Notes under the pieces: model-generated
Databases searched by the model: none
Told to the model about the DNA's origin: nothing
Seen by the model: only the letters and a program-made list of their open reading frames with translations
Origin: Candidatus Helarchaeota archaeon
GTDB lineage: Archaea > Asgardarchaeota > Lokiarchaeia > Helarchaeales > HEL-GB-A
DNA length: 64,000 bases
Assembly: GCA_013375455.1 (NCBI GenBank)
Contig: JABXJT010000021.1
Span: forward strand, 1-64,000
Direction: 5' to 3'
Position numbers and translations under genes: made by a program
In this document: positions 26,478 through 35,054 of the stretch, piece by piece
Layout: the number at the start of each line of letters is the position of its first letter
Numbering within the stretch: position 1 is the first letter of the stretch

Positions 26478-27899
26478 TTACTTCGGTCCGTACCAATCTC
26501 GTAATTTATCAATTGGTGTTGTATATTCTATAAGAAGTTCACCCTTCGCATCCTGCTCGATCTTGGTGAAGAGTTCTTTACAAATATCAGGATTATCCTT
26601 TGCAATATTGTGATTCCATTCAGGATCTTTTGATAAATTAAATAATTTCTGCCTAGCTTTATTATTTGACGTAATTAAAGCATGAGAGTCGTCTTTGTAT
26701 AAAGTACATGTAATAAATCCACAGGTAATGTAATTGCGATTCTCTACTAATTGATCTCCTCCATCAAGAAAGGTGGTTAGATCGATACCATCAAAGACTT
26801 CGGGTTTTTCAGACTTCAAAAATCCGAAAATTGTAGGCAAGATATCGTGATTATAGATATGAGATTTCTTAATTCGTTTTGGACCCTTAAGACCGCCTGG
26901 TGGCTTAATCATCAATGGGATATCTATAAGCTCTGGATACATGAAAAGTGGAAGCTTACCCAAGGCATCATGTTCCCCGATACTATGACCATGATCACTT
27001 GTTAAAATAATTAGAGAATCATCATATAATTCCATGCTTTTCAGTTCTTGAATGAAATAACCGAACCAACGATCACACAGTGAAACCTCCCCTGCATAAC
27101 AGGCTCTCATGTATTTCAACTCGTCATCTGATAAATAGTCTATACTTGGCCCATAGGCAGGTGTAAGAGGTTTCTTTCCTGTATAATTTTTATCTGCATA
27201 TAAATCGAGGTATTTCTGAGGTGGGTCCCAAGGTTCATGGGGATCAAATTCATCAATCACGCTAAGAAGGTTGTTGAATCTTATGGTATCCTTAACAAAT
27301 TCAATTGCTTTCATAAAAGTTTGTGCAGGGTAATACTCTTCTTCAGTCGCTCTCTCTTGTATGTTAGTAAAAAAAGGTCTTAGAATGAAATCTTGATAGG
27401 TCTTGGCAAAAGAATCTTTACCAGCAGTATGAGCTTTCAGTTTTTCTCTAAGGCTACTCTTACCAGACCTATACCTTGCTCTAAATTTGTCCGCCTCGTG
27501 GCCACGGATCCAGTTCCATTGATCAAAACCTAAATGGAAATTCATGTTAGGTTTGAATTGGTGATATGTACTCGTAATGAAAGAAGTAATATACCCTTTT
27601 TTCTTCATGTACTCAGCTAAATGTGTCTGATGTGGCGGTATCGGGTCCCACCCCGGTATTTTTACAAAATCATCACTTTTAAGTTTTGGTTTTTTATGAT
27701 TAAAAGGAAATGTACGAATTCCCGTGTGAATTGCTCTCCTTACTGGAATGGTAGGTAACGATTCATTATATGCCTTATCAAAAACGATCGAATCTTTCGC
27801 AAATTCATCGAAATTCGGCGCCTGTATCCAAGAATTCCCGTATGTCTCGCCAGTATGATCCTTTCGCAAGGTGTCAAAAATAATCAAAAAAATTTTCAT
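26478..27899 (-). CDS. Sulfatase-superfamily hydrolase with Thr at the nucleophile position
   Basis: 473 residues. Alkaline-phosphatase/sulfatase fold: IIFDTLRKDHTG (metal site, D9), LTSDHGHSIGEHDALGK (second metal site), FDPHEPWDPP. At the sulfatase signature C/S-x-P-x-R the sequence has T50-I-P-V-R54 followed by HTG. Thr cannot be turned into formylglycine, so a true sulfatase mechanism is unlikely. A phosphodiesterase, phosphomonoesterase or phospho-glycan transferase role is more plausible. No signal peptide, so cytoplasmic. Convergent with the beta-helix gene (12-bp gap); 55 bp downstream of the ABC ATPase on the same strand. Confidence 0.8.
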   Translation of the reverse strand: MKIFLIIFDTLRKDHTGETYGNSWIQAPNFDEFAKDSIVFDKAYNESLPTIPVRRAIHTGIRTFPFNHKKPKLKSDDFVKIPGWDPIPPHQTHLAEYMKKKGYITSFITSTYHQFKPNMNFHLGFDQWNWIRGHEADKFRARYRSGKSSLREKLKAHTAGKDSFAKTYQDFILRPFFTNIQERATEEEYYPAQTFMKAIEFVKDTIRFNNLLSVIDEFDPHEPWDPPQKYLDLYADKNYTGKKPLTPAYGPSIDYLSDDELKYMRACYAGEVSLCDRWFGYFIQELKSMELYDDSLIILTSDHGHSIGEHDALGKLPLFMYPELIDIPLMIKPPGGLKGPKRIKKSHIYNHDILPTIFGFLKSEKPEVFDGIDLTTFLDGGDQLVENRNYITCGFITCTLYKDDSHALITSNNKARQKLFNLSKDPEWNHNIAKDNPDICKELFTKIEQDAKGELLIEYTTPIDKLRDWYGPK

Positions 27900-27954
27900 G
27901 TTTAAATTAATTCAAAATTCAATTATTAGTTTATTTCTTCTTGAAATGGAAACT

Positions 27955-28671
27955 TTATGCTTTATACCGACTGAGAAAATAAGTAACAAAAGGAGTTTTT
28001 GGATTTTTCAAAAGAATTTCTGGTGGATCACATTGTTCAAATCGCCCTTCATGCATGATAGTCACTCTCTGTCCCAACTCAAGGGCTTCTTGCATATTAT
28101 GGGTTACGTAGACAGTAGTTATTCTTAAATTTGTTTGAATATCTTTAATTTCTTTCAGAATTTCTTCTCGTGTTCTCCAATCGATTGCGGACATGGGTTC
28201 GTCGAGTAGCAGGAGGGTAGGGTTAAACGCTAAGGCTCTTGCTAATGCAGCTCGCTGTTTTTGCCCCCAACTTAACTGATTAGGTTTCCGTTCTTCTAAA
28301 CCATCGAGTTTGAGTATTGAAATTAGATCTTTTACACGTGAATCTGCTTTTTGCATCAATTTTCGGATTTTCAACCCGTAAATTATGTTTTTATAAACTG
28401 AGAGATGCGGAAACAAGCCAAAATCCTGTGGAACAAAACCGATATTCCTTTTTTCAATCGGAATGTCAATAAGTGATTGATTTTCAAAGTAGATATTCCC
28501 GTTATCAGGTTCTAGTATTCCGAGGATGACGTTTAACAATGTAGTTTTTCCGCAGCCACTGGGACCAACTAAGACCATGAATTCTCCTTGATGAATTTCC
28601 CAATTTATAGCGTTTAAGACTTTTAATGTCCCGAATGTCTTGCTTATGTTTTCTAGACGAAGGATAATCAA
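27955..28671 (-). CDS. ABC transporter ATPase, molybdate/tungstate type
   Basis: 238 residues: Walker A GPSGCGKTT (36-44), Q-loop FVPQDFGLFPHLSV, signature LSWGQKQR (Trp instead of the usual Gly at the third position), Walker B LLLLDEPMSAID and H-loop VYVTHNMQEA. Energises import by the permease encoded immediately upstream (stop and start are adjacent at 28671/28672). Closest types are WtpC/ModC/TupC; MoaE in the same gene run supports an oxyanion for the molybdopterin/tungstopterin cofactor. Sulfate or phosphate cannot be excluded. Confidence 0.85.
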   Translation of the reverse strand: MIILRLENISKTFGTLKVLNAINWEIHQGEFMVLVGPSGCGKTTLLNVILGILEPDNGNIYFENQSLIDIPIEKRNIGFVPQDFGLFPHLSVYKNIIYGLKIRKLMQKADSRVKDLISILKLDGLEERKPNQLSWGQKQRAALARALAFNPTLLLLDEPMSAIDWRTREEILKEIKDIQTNLRITTVYVTHNMQEALELGQRVTIMHEGRFEQCDPPEILLKNPKTPFVTYFLSRYKA

Positions 28672-29436
28672 TTAATAATCCGCCTTTCTTTCTATTAATA
28701 CTCTAAAAATTATTAAAATGGTAATAGAGAATAGAGCTAAAATCATGGCAACCGTGAGCGCGATTGGAAGCGAGGTTTGGGCTTCAAAAACGATTATTGA
28801 TGGAATTGTTTCGGTCCACCCAGGGATAATTGCACCAGCAAATACAATGGTACCCGCAATTTCACCCATTGCTCTTGCCCAAGTTAGACCACTACCTATA
28901 GCGATTGTTTTAATTGATAAGGGCAGACTTATAGTCCGAAATGCTTGAAAATCAGACGCCCCTAAAGATTTTGCAACCACTTCCAGATTCGTTTTCCGTA
29001 TCTCGCGGAATTTACTGGTCAATAAACTAATGAGAAAGGGTGATGAGATGAAGGTCTTAACCATAATGATAGCCCAGAATGAATTTACCAAGCTAGTTTG
29101 GCCGAAAACTAATAAGTAACTCATACCGACTACACCTGGCGGATAGGATATTGGAATTGTTACAATTAAGGTCTCTAAAACGGTTTTTCCACGGAAGTCT
29201 CTGTAAGCGAGCAACCAGGCAGTAGGAATGCCAAATATGAGTGCAATTAAGGCTACAATTGTGGATGTGGCAACGCTGATCCATAAAGCAAGAAGAACTC
29301 TGTTACTTGATAGTTGTTCGAGAATATCTGAACCCCAACCAATTGCACCAAACAGACTGAAAAGTGAGATTAAGATATAGATAACAAATATCCCGGCAAG
29401 AATCAATAATAGTAATTCAAATTTTTTAAGTTTCAA
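28672..29436 (-). CDS. ABC transporter permease, molybdate/tungstate type
   Basis: 254 residues with six hydrophobic segments and the cytoplasmic EAA loop (EVVAKSLGASDFQAFRTISLPLS, split as residues about 166-188). WARAMGEIAGTIVFAG matches the ModB/WtpB/TupB class. Pairs with the adjacent ATPase. I find no binding-protein gene with a signal peptide in this gene run; the 272-residue protein upstream does not look like one. So the transporter is either incomplete here or uses a binding protein encoded elsewhere. Confidence 0.85.
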   Translation of the reverse strand: MKLKKFELLLLILAGIFVIYILISLFSLFGAIGWGSDILEQLSSNRVLLALWISVATSTIVALIALIFGIPTAWLLAYRDFRGKTVLETLIVTIPISYPPGVVGMSYLLVFGQTSLVNSFWAIIMVKTFISSPFLISLLTSKFREIRKTNLEVVAKSLGASDFQAFRTISLPLSIKTIAIGSGLTWARAMGEIAGTIVFAGAIIPGWTETIPSIIVFEAQTSLPIALTVAMILALFSITILIIFRVLIERKADY

Positions 29437-29457
29437 CTTTTTTCAGCCTATATTTAC

Positions 29458-30276
29458 TTATAAGTATTCAGAGAGTTTTGGGAGGGCATCACCTAAGATG
29501 GCACGGGCTTCGCGAATGATGGCATTAAAATAGAGCCATGTAAAGAATAATATTCGTCTGGTTTGAAAATTCAACACGTTTTTAGTGTAATACGCTTCAA
29601 TTTTCGTTCCATCTAGTGATTGAATTGCATAAATGCTAACGGTTTTGAGTAAATCGAATTTCATACCCCATTGTATATCGATTTCTTGCCATTTCCCTTT
29701 GAGAAATGGTATTTTAAATTGACCACTTATTTGTTCAGCAGTTTTTTGGTCAATTTTAAGAAGGGGGAGTTCACGCTGACCAATGATGTCGTTTCGTACT
29801 TTAAATTTGTTTTTGGGATCTTTCTTGTCAAGTAGATCGGTGAGACTGATTATTCCGCTTTGGGATTGAGATGAAAGAGCCTTATCAATTCCGTATTTTG
29901 CGAAAATCCCTAAAAATTCCAAATAATATTCAGCCCAAACGTATGCATCTTCGGTTGGAACTTTCAAAGAGGATTTATGGAAAAAGAGTTTAAGGGCAGA
30001 ACCGAATTCCTCGTCATAATTATAGACATATAAAATTATGAATCCGAGAAGGGGAATAATTCGGAGAACCCAACTAGTATCATCGAATATTTGCCAAGGT
30101 AAGCTTTCTCCATTTAGGATTTCAGCAATTTCTTGAACTTGGTCAGCGGTGAGCTTTTCTAGATGGGGTAGAATCTGGTTTGTAGTTATATCAATATTCT
30201 TTATCCAGATCCAACCTCCTTGAAACTGCTTCAATGTGATGTAATTTGAGGATATGAATTCCGTTTCCGCATCCAT
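29458..30276 (-). CDS. Unrecognised protein, 272 aa, in the MoaE/ABC gene run
   Basis: No signal peptide and no catalytic motif I recognise. About 62-85 is hydrophobic (WVLRIIPLLGFIILYVYNY), possibly buried rather than membrane. Later blocks are ELPLLKIDQKTAEQISGQFKIPFLKGKW (around 175-200) and a C-terminal helix with WLYFNAIIREARAILGD. Lies 21 bp before the permease and 17 bp after moaE, so it is probably cotranscribed with them and linked to metal-oxyanion uptake or cofactor work. It does not resemble periplasmic binding proteins. Function unknown. Confidence 0.65.
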   Translation of the reverse strand: MDAETEFISSNYITLKQFQGGWIWIKNIDITTNQILPHLEKLTADQVQEIAEILNGESLPWQIFDDTSWVLRIIPLLGFIILYVYNYDEEFGSALKLFFHKSSLKVPTEDAYVWAEYYLEFLGIFAKYGIDKALSSQSQSGIISLTDLLDKKDPKNKFKVRNDIIGQRELPLLKIDQKTAEQISGQFKIPFLKGKWQEIDIQWGMKFDLLKTVSIYAIQSLDGTKIEAYYTKNVLNFQTRRILFFTWLYFNAIIREARAILGDALPKLSEYL

Positions 30277-30293
30277 CGTTAAATCTACTCATT

Positions 30294-30737
30294 TTATTGT
30301 GGAGGTTGCTCGACCCAGTACGCTTCACCTGAGCTGAGGAACTCTTTTTTCCAAAGAGGGGCTTCCTTTTTATAACGATTAACAGCTTTAATGAGCGTAT
30401 CAAAGGATTCTTCCCGATGGGCACCTGCAATCACGACATGCACCATATCCTCGCCCACTGAGAATTCACCCATTAAATGGATGATAATGACTTCAACAAT
30501 CCCTTCGGTTTTTCGCAAGTCCTCACTAATCTGACGTAATACTTTATCACCATGTTCCTTAAAAGCTTCAATTTTGATTTGGGTAACTTCTTTTCCGGTG
30601 TTGGTTTCACCCCTGACAATCCCAGTAAAACTAACGATATCTCCAGCTTTGGCGATATCAGGGTGTTTACGGACTTCTGCAAATACCTGTTCAATTGAAA
30701 TGGTTCCTTTTTCAAAAATACCTGATTGAATTTTCAT
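30294..30737 (-). CDS. moaE: Molybdopterin synthase catalytic subunit
   Basis: 147 residues. MoaE hallmarks: FTGIVRGETNTGKEV, the strand HREESFDTLIKAVNRYK and the active-site KKEAPLWKKEF with both lysines. Converts precursor Z/cPMP to molybdopterin with a sulfur-carrying MoaD. No moaD is adjacent; the ubiquitin-like gene at 61 kb ends in GGC and is a less likely partner. The gene overlaps the upstream beta-lactamase-fold gene by 4 bp, so translation is coupled. With the ABC genes it supports a tungsten/molybdenum cofactor locus. Confidence 0.93.
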   Translation of the reverse strand: MKIQSGIFEKGTISIEQVFAEVRKHPDIAKAGDIVSFTGIVRGETNTGKEVTQIKIEAFKEHGDKVLRQISEDLRKTEGIVEVIIIHLMGEFSVGEDMVHVVIAGAHREESFDTLIKAVNRYKKEAPLWKKEFLSSGEAYWVEQPPQ

Positions 30738-31612
30738 TTTTCCACCAATTCTAGTGAATTAATAAAACCCCGAGCAATTCCACTCAGGATTCCAATCACC
30801 CAACGCTCAGGACGGCTCTCAATTATTTCACCGGGACTACGTCCGAACTTTTTCAATAAAACGCGTGCAATATAACCTGTGTCTGGATTTTCACGCACTG
30901 CTTCAATAACGACGCTCCTCCAAGCATGATAATCGTTAATGGCTTTCTCAATACACCTAATTCCATCTTGGTCGGAAGCAAATCCATATGAGGCAATAGC
31001 CAGTCCCGTAGGATTCATCTTTTGGAATCTCATTAGTGTTTGTATGTATTCCTCATGCTGAAAATCAGGAGCGTAGGCAGTTGGCCGGGAAAAATTCGCT
31101 CCGAGATGATGAGCTCCACAGGCATCTCCCACGAAGAGAATCTGATGACTTTGATCCAAAAAGGAGATGTGATCGGAAACATGGCCAGGCGTTTCCAAGA
31201 CTTCTAAAATGAAATCCGCATCCAATTTAATTAAATCTCCTTCCCTGAGCAACTTTACGGGATTGGAAAAACCAAATTTTTCAGCCTTTTTCTGGTAAGT
31301 CTCCACCAACTCAGTAGCCAAATGGGGAAAACAAATTTCGGCTTTGGAAAACATCTTTGCGAATTGACGAACTGCACCACAATGATCAATGTGTGAATGA
31401 GTCATCAGAATGTAATCTAGGGTATCGATCTTGAGATTTTCTAATTCCTTTAATATTATTTTCATCGTTTTTCGGACGCCAGTATCAATTAATGCAGTCT
31501 GATCCGAACTTTGGATAATATATACTGCATGTTGCTTTGCAATACCCCAAATAAATGTATCTACGAGATAAATTCCGTCTGCCACGGTACCGGTATCTCG
31601 AAATATTGCCAT
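30734..31612 (-). CDS. Metallo-beta-lactamase-fold hydrolase
   Basis: 292 residues with the metal-binding motif MTHSHIDHCGAV, LETPGHVSDHISF and FVGDACGAHHLG. Two metals are expected. The C-terminal 90 residues form a helical extension (YHAWRSVVIEAVRE to the end) common in glyoxalase-II-like and hydrolase members. First gene of the run that continues into moaE (4-bp overlap). Substrate unknown; names such as glyoxalase would be guesswork. Confidence 0.85.
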   Translation of the reverse strand: MAIFRDTGTVADGIYLVDTFIWGIAKQHAVYIIQSSDQTALIDTGVRKTMKIILKELENLKIDTLDYILMTHSHIDHCGAVRQFAKMFSKAEICFPHLATELVETYQKKAEKFGFSNPVKLLREGDLIKLDADFILEVLETPGHVSDHISFLDQSHQILFVGDACGAHHLGANFSRPTAYAPDFQHEEYIQTLMRFQKMNPTGLAIASYGFASDQDGIRCIEKAINDYHAWRSVVIEAVRENPDTGYIARVLLKKFGRSPGEIIESRPERWVIGILSGIARGFINSLELVEK

Positions 31613-31711
31613 CTGCTTTACTTAATCTCCTATGATTTTTGTAACTAATAATTGTAATACAATTAAGATATGTTTGGTATCAAAATTTTTAAAAAAATCC
31701 GATGAATTGAA

Positions 31712-31720
31712 TTTAAATAT
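31712..31720 (+). promoter_or_regulatory. TATA box giving a near-leaderless transcript
   Basis: TTTAAATAT about 27-33 bases before the ATG at 31745. With normal archaeal spacing, transcription would start within a few bases of that ATG. No Shine-Dalgarno is seen, which agrees. Confidence 0.45.
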
Positions 31721-31744
31721 TTTAATTGAATTTGTGTAATTGCT

Positions 31745-32011
31745 ATGGAAAAAGAAACGTTAATGAAAATTGGGTATGAAATCGTCATTATCTTGAATGC
31801 CCTTTCTGTTATCCTCTGGATTTTTCTTGCAATTTTCCCAGGAAGCGTTTATCTAGGAGAAAGTGACATTACCGGCGGATTACAAGCCATTTTTGTTGAT
31901 CCCTGGTTTTTATGTTTTGTAATTACTTTAGGAGCGGGAATTTTTCTTCACTTAATGCTGAAGAGTAATGAAAAAGAACAAGCAAAGTTACAGAATGCAA
32001 CCAAAAATTGA
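31745..32011 (+). CDS. Small membrane protein, 88 aa
   Basis: Two clear transmembrane helices (about 9-32 and 55-73) joined by a loop containing GESDITGGLQ. The C-terminus is charged (KSNEKEQAKLQNATKN). Preceded by a TATA-like box and no ribosome-binding site, suggesting a leaderless mRNA. 83 bp upstream of the Mrp gene, same strand, but the latter has its own strong ribosome-binding site. Not recognised. Confidence 0.6.
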   Translation: MEKETLMKIGYEIVIILNALSVILWIFLAIFPGSVYLGESDITGGLQAIFVDPWFLCFVITLGAGIFLHLMLKSNEKEQAKLQNATKN

Positions 32012-32094
32012 ATTAATTGCCACAATATTTTATTGAAATAGTTATTTTGTAATTCTTGGATTGGTATTTTATTGAAAAAGAGGTGCAATGAAGA

Positions 32095-32979
32095 ATGGCG
32101 GAAAAAGATTTATCGCAAAAAGCTGCGCAGCAACGAGAAGCAATGGAAAAACAATTTAAAGCTCAAATGGAAGCGGAGCATAAAGTAATAAGTGAAAAAA
32201 TGAAAGGTATTAAGTATGTTATAGTAATTATGAGTGGTAAGGGCGGCGTTGGTAAAACAACAGTTGCTATAAACCTTGCTACTGCATTGGCAATGTATGG
32301 TCTTCGAGTAGGGGTAATGGATGCTGATATTCATGGACCTAATACCCCAAAGATGCTTGGAATTAAAAATTACATACCAAATGTTACGGAAAGTGGAATT
32401 CAACCGGCACTTGGCCCATTAAACATGAAAGTCATGTCAATGGGGTTTCTCCTTCCGGATCCTGATACCCCAGTACTTTGGCGGGGACCCTTGAAAATGG
32501 GGGCCATTAAGCAATTCATCACGGATGTAAACTGGGGTGAATTAGAGTATTTAATCGTGGATTTACCCCCTGGAACTGGGGATGAACCATTAAGCATTCT
32601 ACAACTGATCCCTAACTTAACTGGTGTGGTTATTGTTACAACGCCACAGGATGTTGCACTATTAGACGTTCGAAAGAGCATTACGATGGTTAAGCAGATG
32701 CGGGTCCGTCTGTTAGGAATTGTTGAAAATATGAGTGGATTTGTTTGTCCAAAATGCGGAGAAAAGGTCAATATTTTTGGTGAAGGCGGCGGACAAAAAG
32801 CTAGCAGAGAGATGGGTATTCCATTTTTAGGAAGCATACCGATTGATGCAAATATCACTCAAGATGGAGATAAGGGGCTCCCATTTGTCGTTCAAAGCGC
32901 TAAATCTGAAGCAGCAAAGGCCTTCACTCAAGTTACCGATAATATCCGGAAGCAAATCGAGCCCGGTTATAAGGGTTAA
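32095..32979 (+). CDS. Mrp/NBP35-family Fe-S cluster carrier ATPase
   Basis: 294 residues. Deviant Walker A GKGGVGKTT (about 48-56), switch region DADIHGPNTPKMLG, DLPPGTGDEP, and the C-x2-C cluster site VCPKCGEKVNIFGEGGG. Homodimer that assembles or hands over [4Fe-4S] clusters; useful here given the many Fe-S proteins in the Hdr operon. N-terminal 35 residues are a charged helix. GAGGTG at 32079-32084 is the ribosome-binding site. An overlapping ATG at 32088 opens a 23-codon frame. Confidence 0.92.
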   Translation: MAEKDLSQKAAQQREAMEKQFKAQMEAEHKVISEKMKGIKYVIVIMSGKGGVGKTTVAINLATALAMYGLRVGVMDADIHGPNTPKMLGIKNYIPNVTESGIQPALGPLNMKVMSMGFLLPDPDTPVLWRGPLKMGAIKQFITDVNWGELEYLIVDLPPGTGDEPLSILQLIPNLTGVVIVTTPQDVALLDVRKSITMVKQMRVRLLGIVENMSGFVCPKCGEKVNIFGEGGGQKASREMGIPFLGSIPIDANITQDGDKGLPFVVQSAKSEAAKAFTQVTDNIRKQIEPGYKG

Positions 32980-33162
32980 GTTGTTAAGTCTGTAAGATGA
33001 AGTGTGACTGCACTTCCATTTCTTTTTATTAGCAGGGAAAACGTATTCCAAGATAAATAGAGAACTGTTCCCCTAGCTCATAAATTTGAATCTAGAAAAA
33101 ATATAAATGATATTATTCTTACTTTAAAGAAACCGCAACCTAACAAGTGGAATAGAAAAATT

Positions 33163-34446
33163 ATGGATAATGAAGAACCCGAAGAAGATTCGTTCGAACT
33201 GTATAAACTCAGGAGAATGTTACAGGCACTGGAAAAGAAGAAAGGATACCATACCGAATTAGTATCACTCTATATTCCGCCTGATAAAAGAATTTCCGAT
33301 GTGACGAACTATTTAAAGCAAGAGTATGGTCAAGCAAGTAATATTAAAAGCAAGACTACACGGAAAAATGTAATGGATTGTATTGTCACGATTCAAAAGC
33401 GTTTATATATGATAAAACAGCCACCTGAGAATGGTATGGTCATTTTTTGCGGTGCCATCCCACAGATGGGACCGGGTACGGAAAAAATTGAATTATATCC
33501 AATTGTACCACCACCTAGTCGGAAAATTAACATTTATAAATACCATTGTGCCTCAGAATTCTTCTTAGAACCCCTTAGAGACCTGTTAATTGAGAAAGCA
33601 ACATTTGGAATTGTTGCCATGGATCGTTCAGGAGCCACCATTGCGACTATTAAAGGAAACGAATTAAGCATTATTGAGAAAATGACATCGGGGATCCAAG
33701 GAAAGCATCGGGCAGGTGGTCAATCACAGCGCAGATTTGAGCGTTTGATTGAGCAACAGGCTCACGAATTTTTTCAACGCTTGGGCGAGCATATGAATAA
33801 TGTTTTTTTACCATTCATTGAAGCAAAAAATCTGGAGGGGATAATAATTGGTGGTGCAGGTCCGACTAAGGATTATTTTGCGAAATCAGAGTTCTTTGAT
33901 TACCGTATTCGAGACAAATTATTGCTGGTAGTTGACACTGGCTATTCAAATATTACAGGAGTCCGTGAAATTATTGAGAAATCAGCAAACCATCTGCAGA
34001 AGCTGCGATACTTGAAAGAAAAGGAATTGGTCCAAAAATTTTTAGGGCACCTCGCACGAGACACGGGGATGGTGACTTATGGAGAGAAACAAGTTCGAAG
34101 CGCGCTTGAACAGGCTGCAGTAGACACGTTACTCCTATCTGAAAATGTTAGCACGTTAAGAGCAACTATTCAATGCCCAAATTGTGATTATTCAGCTGAA
34201 AAAACGCTCCCGCAACAAGAATTAGATTCACTAGAACGGGAAATAGCCAATAAATCCTGTCCAAAATGTGAGAGCTCCTTATTATCGATTGAATCAGTTT
34301 CAGATATAATCGAGGAACTCGGAGAACTTGCGAAATCGATAAATGCCAAAGTTGAAATAATATCTCCAGATACAGAAGAGGGATCACAATTATGGAATGG
34401 CTTTGGGGGAATTGCGGCAATTCTCCGCTATAAAATCGAAGAATAA
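33163..34446 (+). CDS. prf1: Peptide chain release factor aRF1
   Basis: 427 residues. NIKS at 60-63 (stop-codon reading), GGQ at 186-188 in GKHRAGGQSQRRFERL (peptide release) and the C-terminal domain with a zinc-binding pair CPNCDY and CPKCESS (the mini-domain). Full archaeal length. Ends translation at all three stop codons. A TATA-like AAATATAAAT is at about 33098-33107. Two bases before the convergent zinc-ribbon gene. Confidence 0.97.
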   Translation: MDNEEPEEDSFELYKLRRMLQALEKKKGYHTELVSLYIPPDKRISDVTNYLKQEYGQASNIKSKTTRKNVMDCIVTIQKRLYMIKQPPENGMVIFCGAIPQMGPGTEKIELYPIVPPPSRKINIYKYHCASEFFLEPLRDLLIEKATFGIVAMDRSGATIATIKGNELSIIEKMTSGIQGKHRAGGQSQRRFERLIEQQAHEFFQRLGEHMNNVFLPFIEAKNLEGIIIGGAGPTKDYFAKSEFFDYRIRDKLLLVVDTGYSNITGVREIIEKSANHLQKLRYLKEKELVQKFLGHLARDTGMVTYGEKQVRSALEQAAVDTLLLSENVSTLRATIQCPNCDYSAEKTLPQQELDSLEREIANKSCPKCESSLLSIESVSDIIEELGELAKSINAKVEIISPDTEEGSQLWNGFGGIAAILRYKIEE

Positions 34447-34448
34447 AA

Positions 34449-34964
34449 TTATAACTTTTTTCCGCATCTCACACAAAATTTGGAATCAGTTTTCATTATT
34501 GCCCCACAATAAGTACAAAATTCTTCAAACTTTTGAGTTCTAGTTCCACAATACTCACAATAAATGGAGTGAGGTTCAATTTCTTTTCCACATTTTGGAC
34601 AAATATTTTCTCTTTCTTGTTCAGATGGAGCGCTCATTTGACCTTCTAGGAGATGATCAGGAACCTCCTTAGGTTTCATCGTTCTAATTTCTCGGGCGAT
34701 TTGACTACCTCTTGGCGTGAGTCGCAGTTTATTACGGTCAATAATTTCAACAAGATTTGCTTTTTCTAACTGGTAAATGACAGTTCTAACATCATCTGCG
34801 GTAATAAGACCTCGTTCAGCGATTTTCCAAAATGCCAAATTTTTAACGACTGTTTTACCTTCGTGCCATGCAAAAGTGGTCGTTTCATTAGGACCTTTCT
34901 TTTCTTGCACGTTCAAACTCCTCTTTAAAATGCTAACCTTGATTACTTTAAATTTATCAGTCAT
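34449..34964 (-). CDS. Winged-helix-like protein with three zinc-ribbon pairs
   Basis: 171 residues. N-terminal half is a winged-helix-like fold (ADDVRTVIYQLEKANLVEIIDRNKLRLTPRGSQIAREI, residues about 56-93 taken together). The C-terminal part has three C-x2-C pairs: CPKCGKEI / CEYCGTR, CTYCGAIM / CVRCGKKL. Probably a DNA-binding regulator or a basal transcription-associated factor; the target is unknown. Starts 88 bp from the divergent FAD oxidoreductase gene, so it could act on it. Confidence 0.7.
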   Translation of the reverse strand: MTDKFKVIKVSILKRSLNVQEKKGPNETTTFAWHEGKTVVKNLAFWKIAERGLITADDVRTVIYQLEKANLVEIIDRNKLRLTPRGSQIAREIRTMKPKEVPDHLLEGQMSAPSEQERENICPKCGKEIEPHSIYCEYCGTRTQKFEEFCTYCGAIMKTDSKFCVRCGKKL

Positions 34965-35054
34965 TGCTCCGCATGCCTCTCATTCTAAACAATAAAAATA
35001 TTAATTCTAATGTTTGAGAAATATCTATACTATAAAAAATATTGAGGTTTTTTG

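Noticed and set aside
29458..30276. 272-residue protein as the missing binding protein of the ABC transporter
   Set aside because: No signal peptide or lipobox and no binding-protein pattern.
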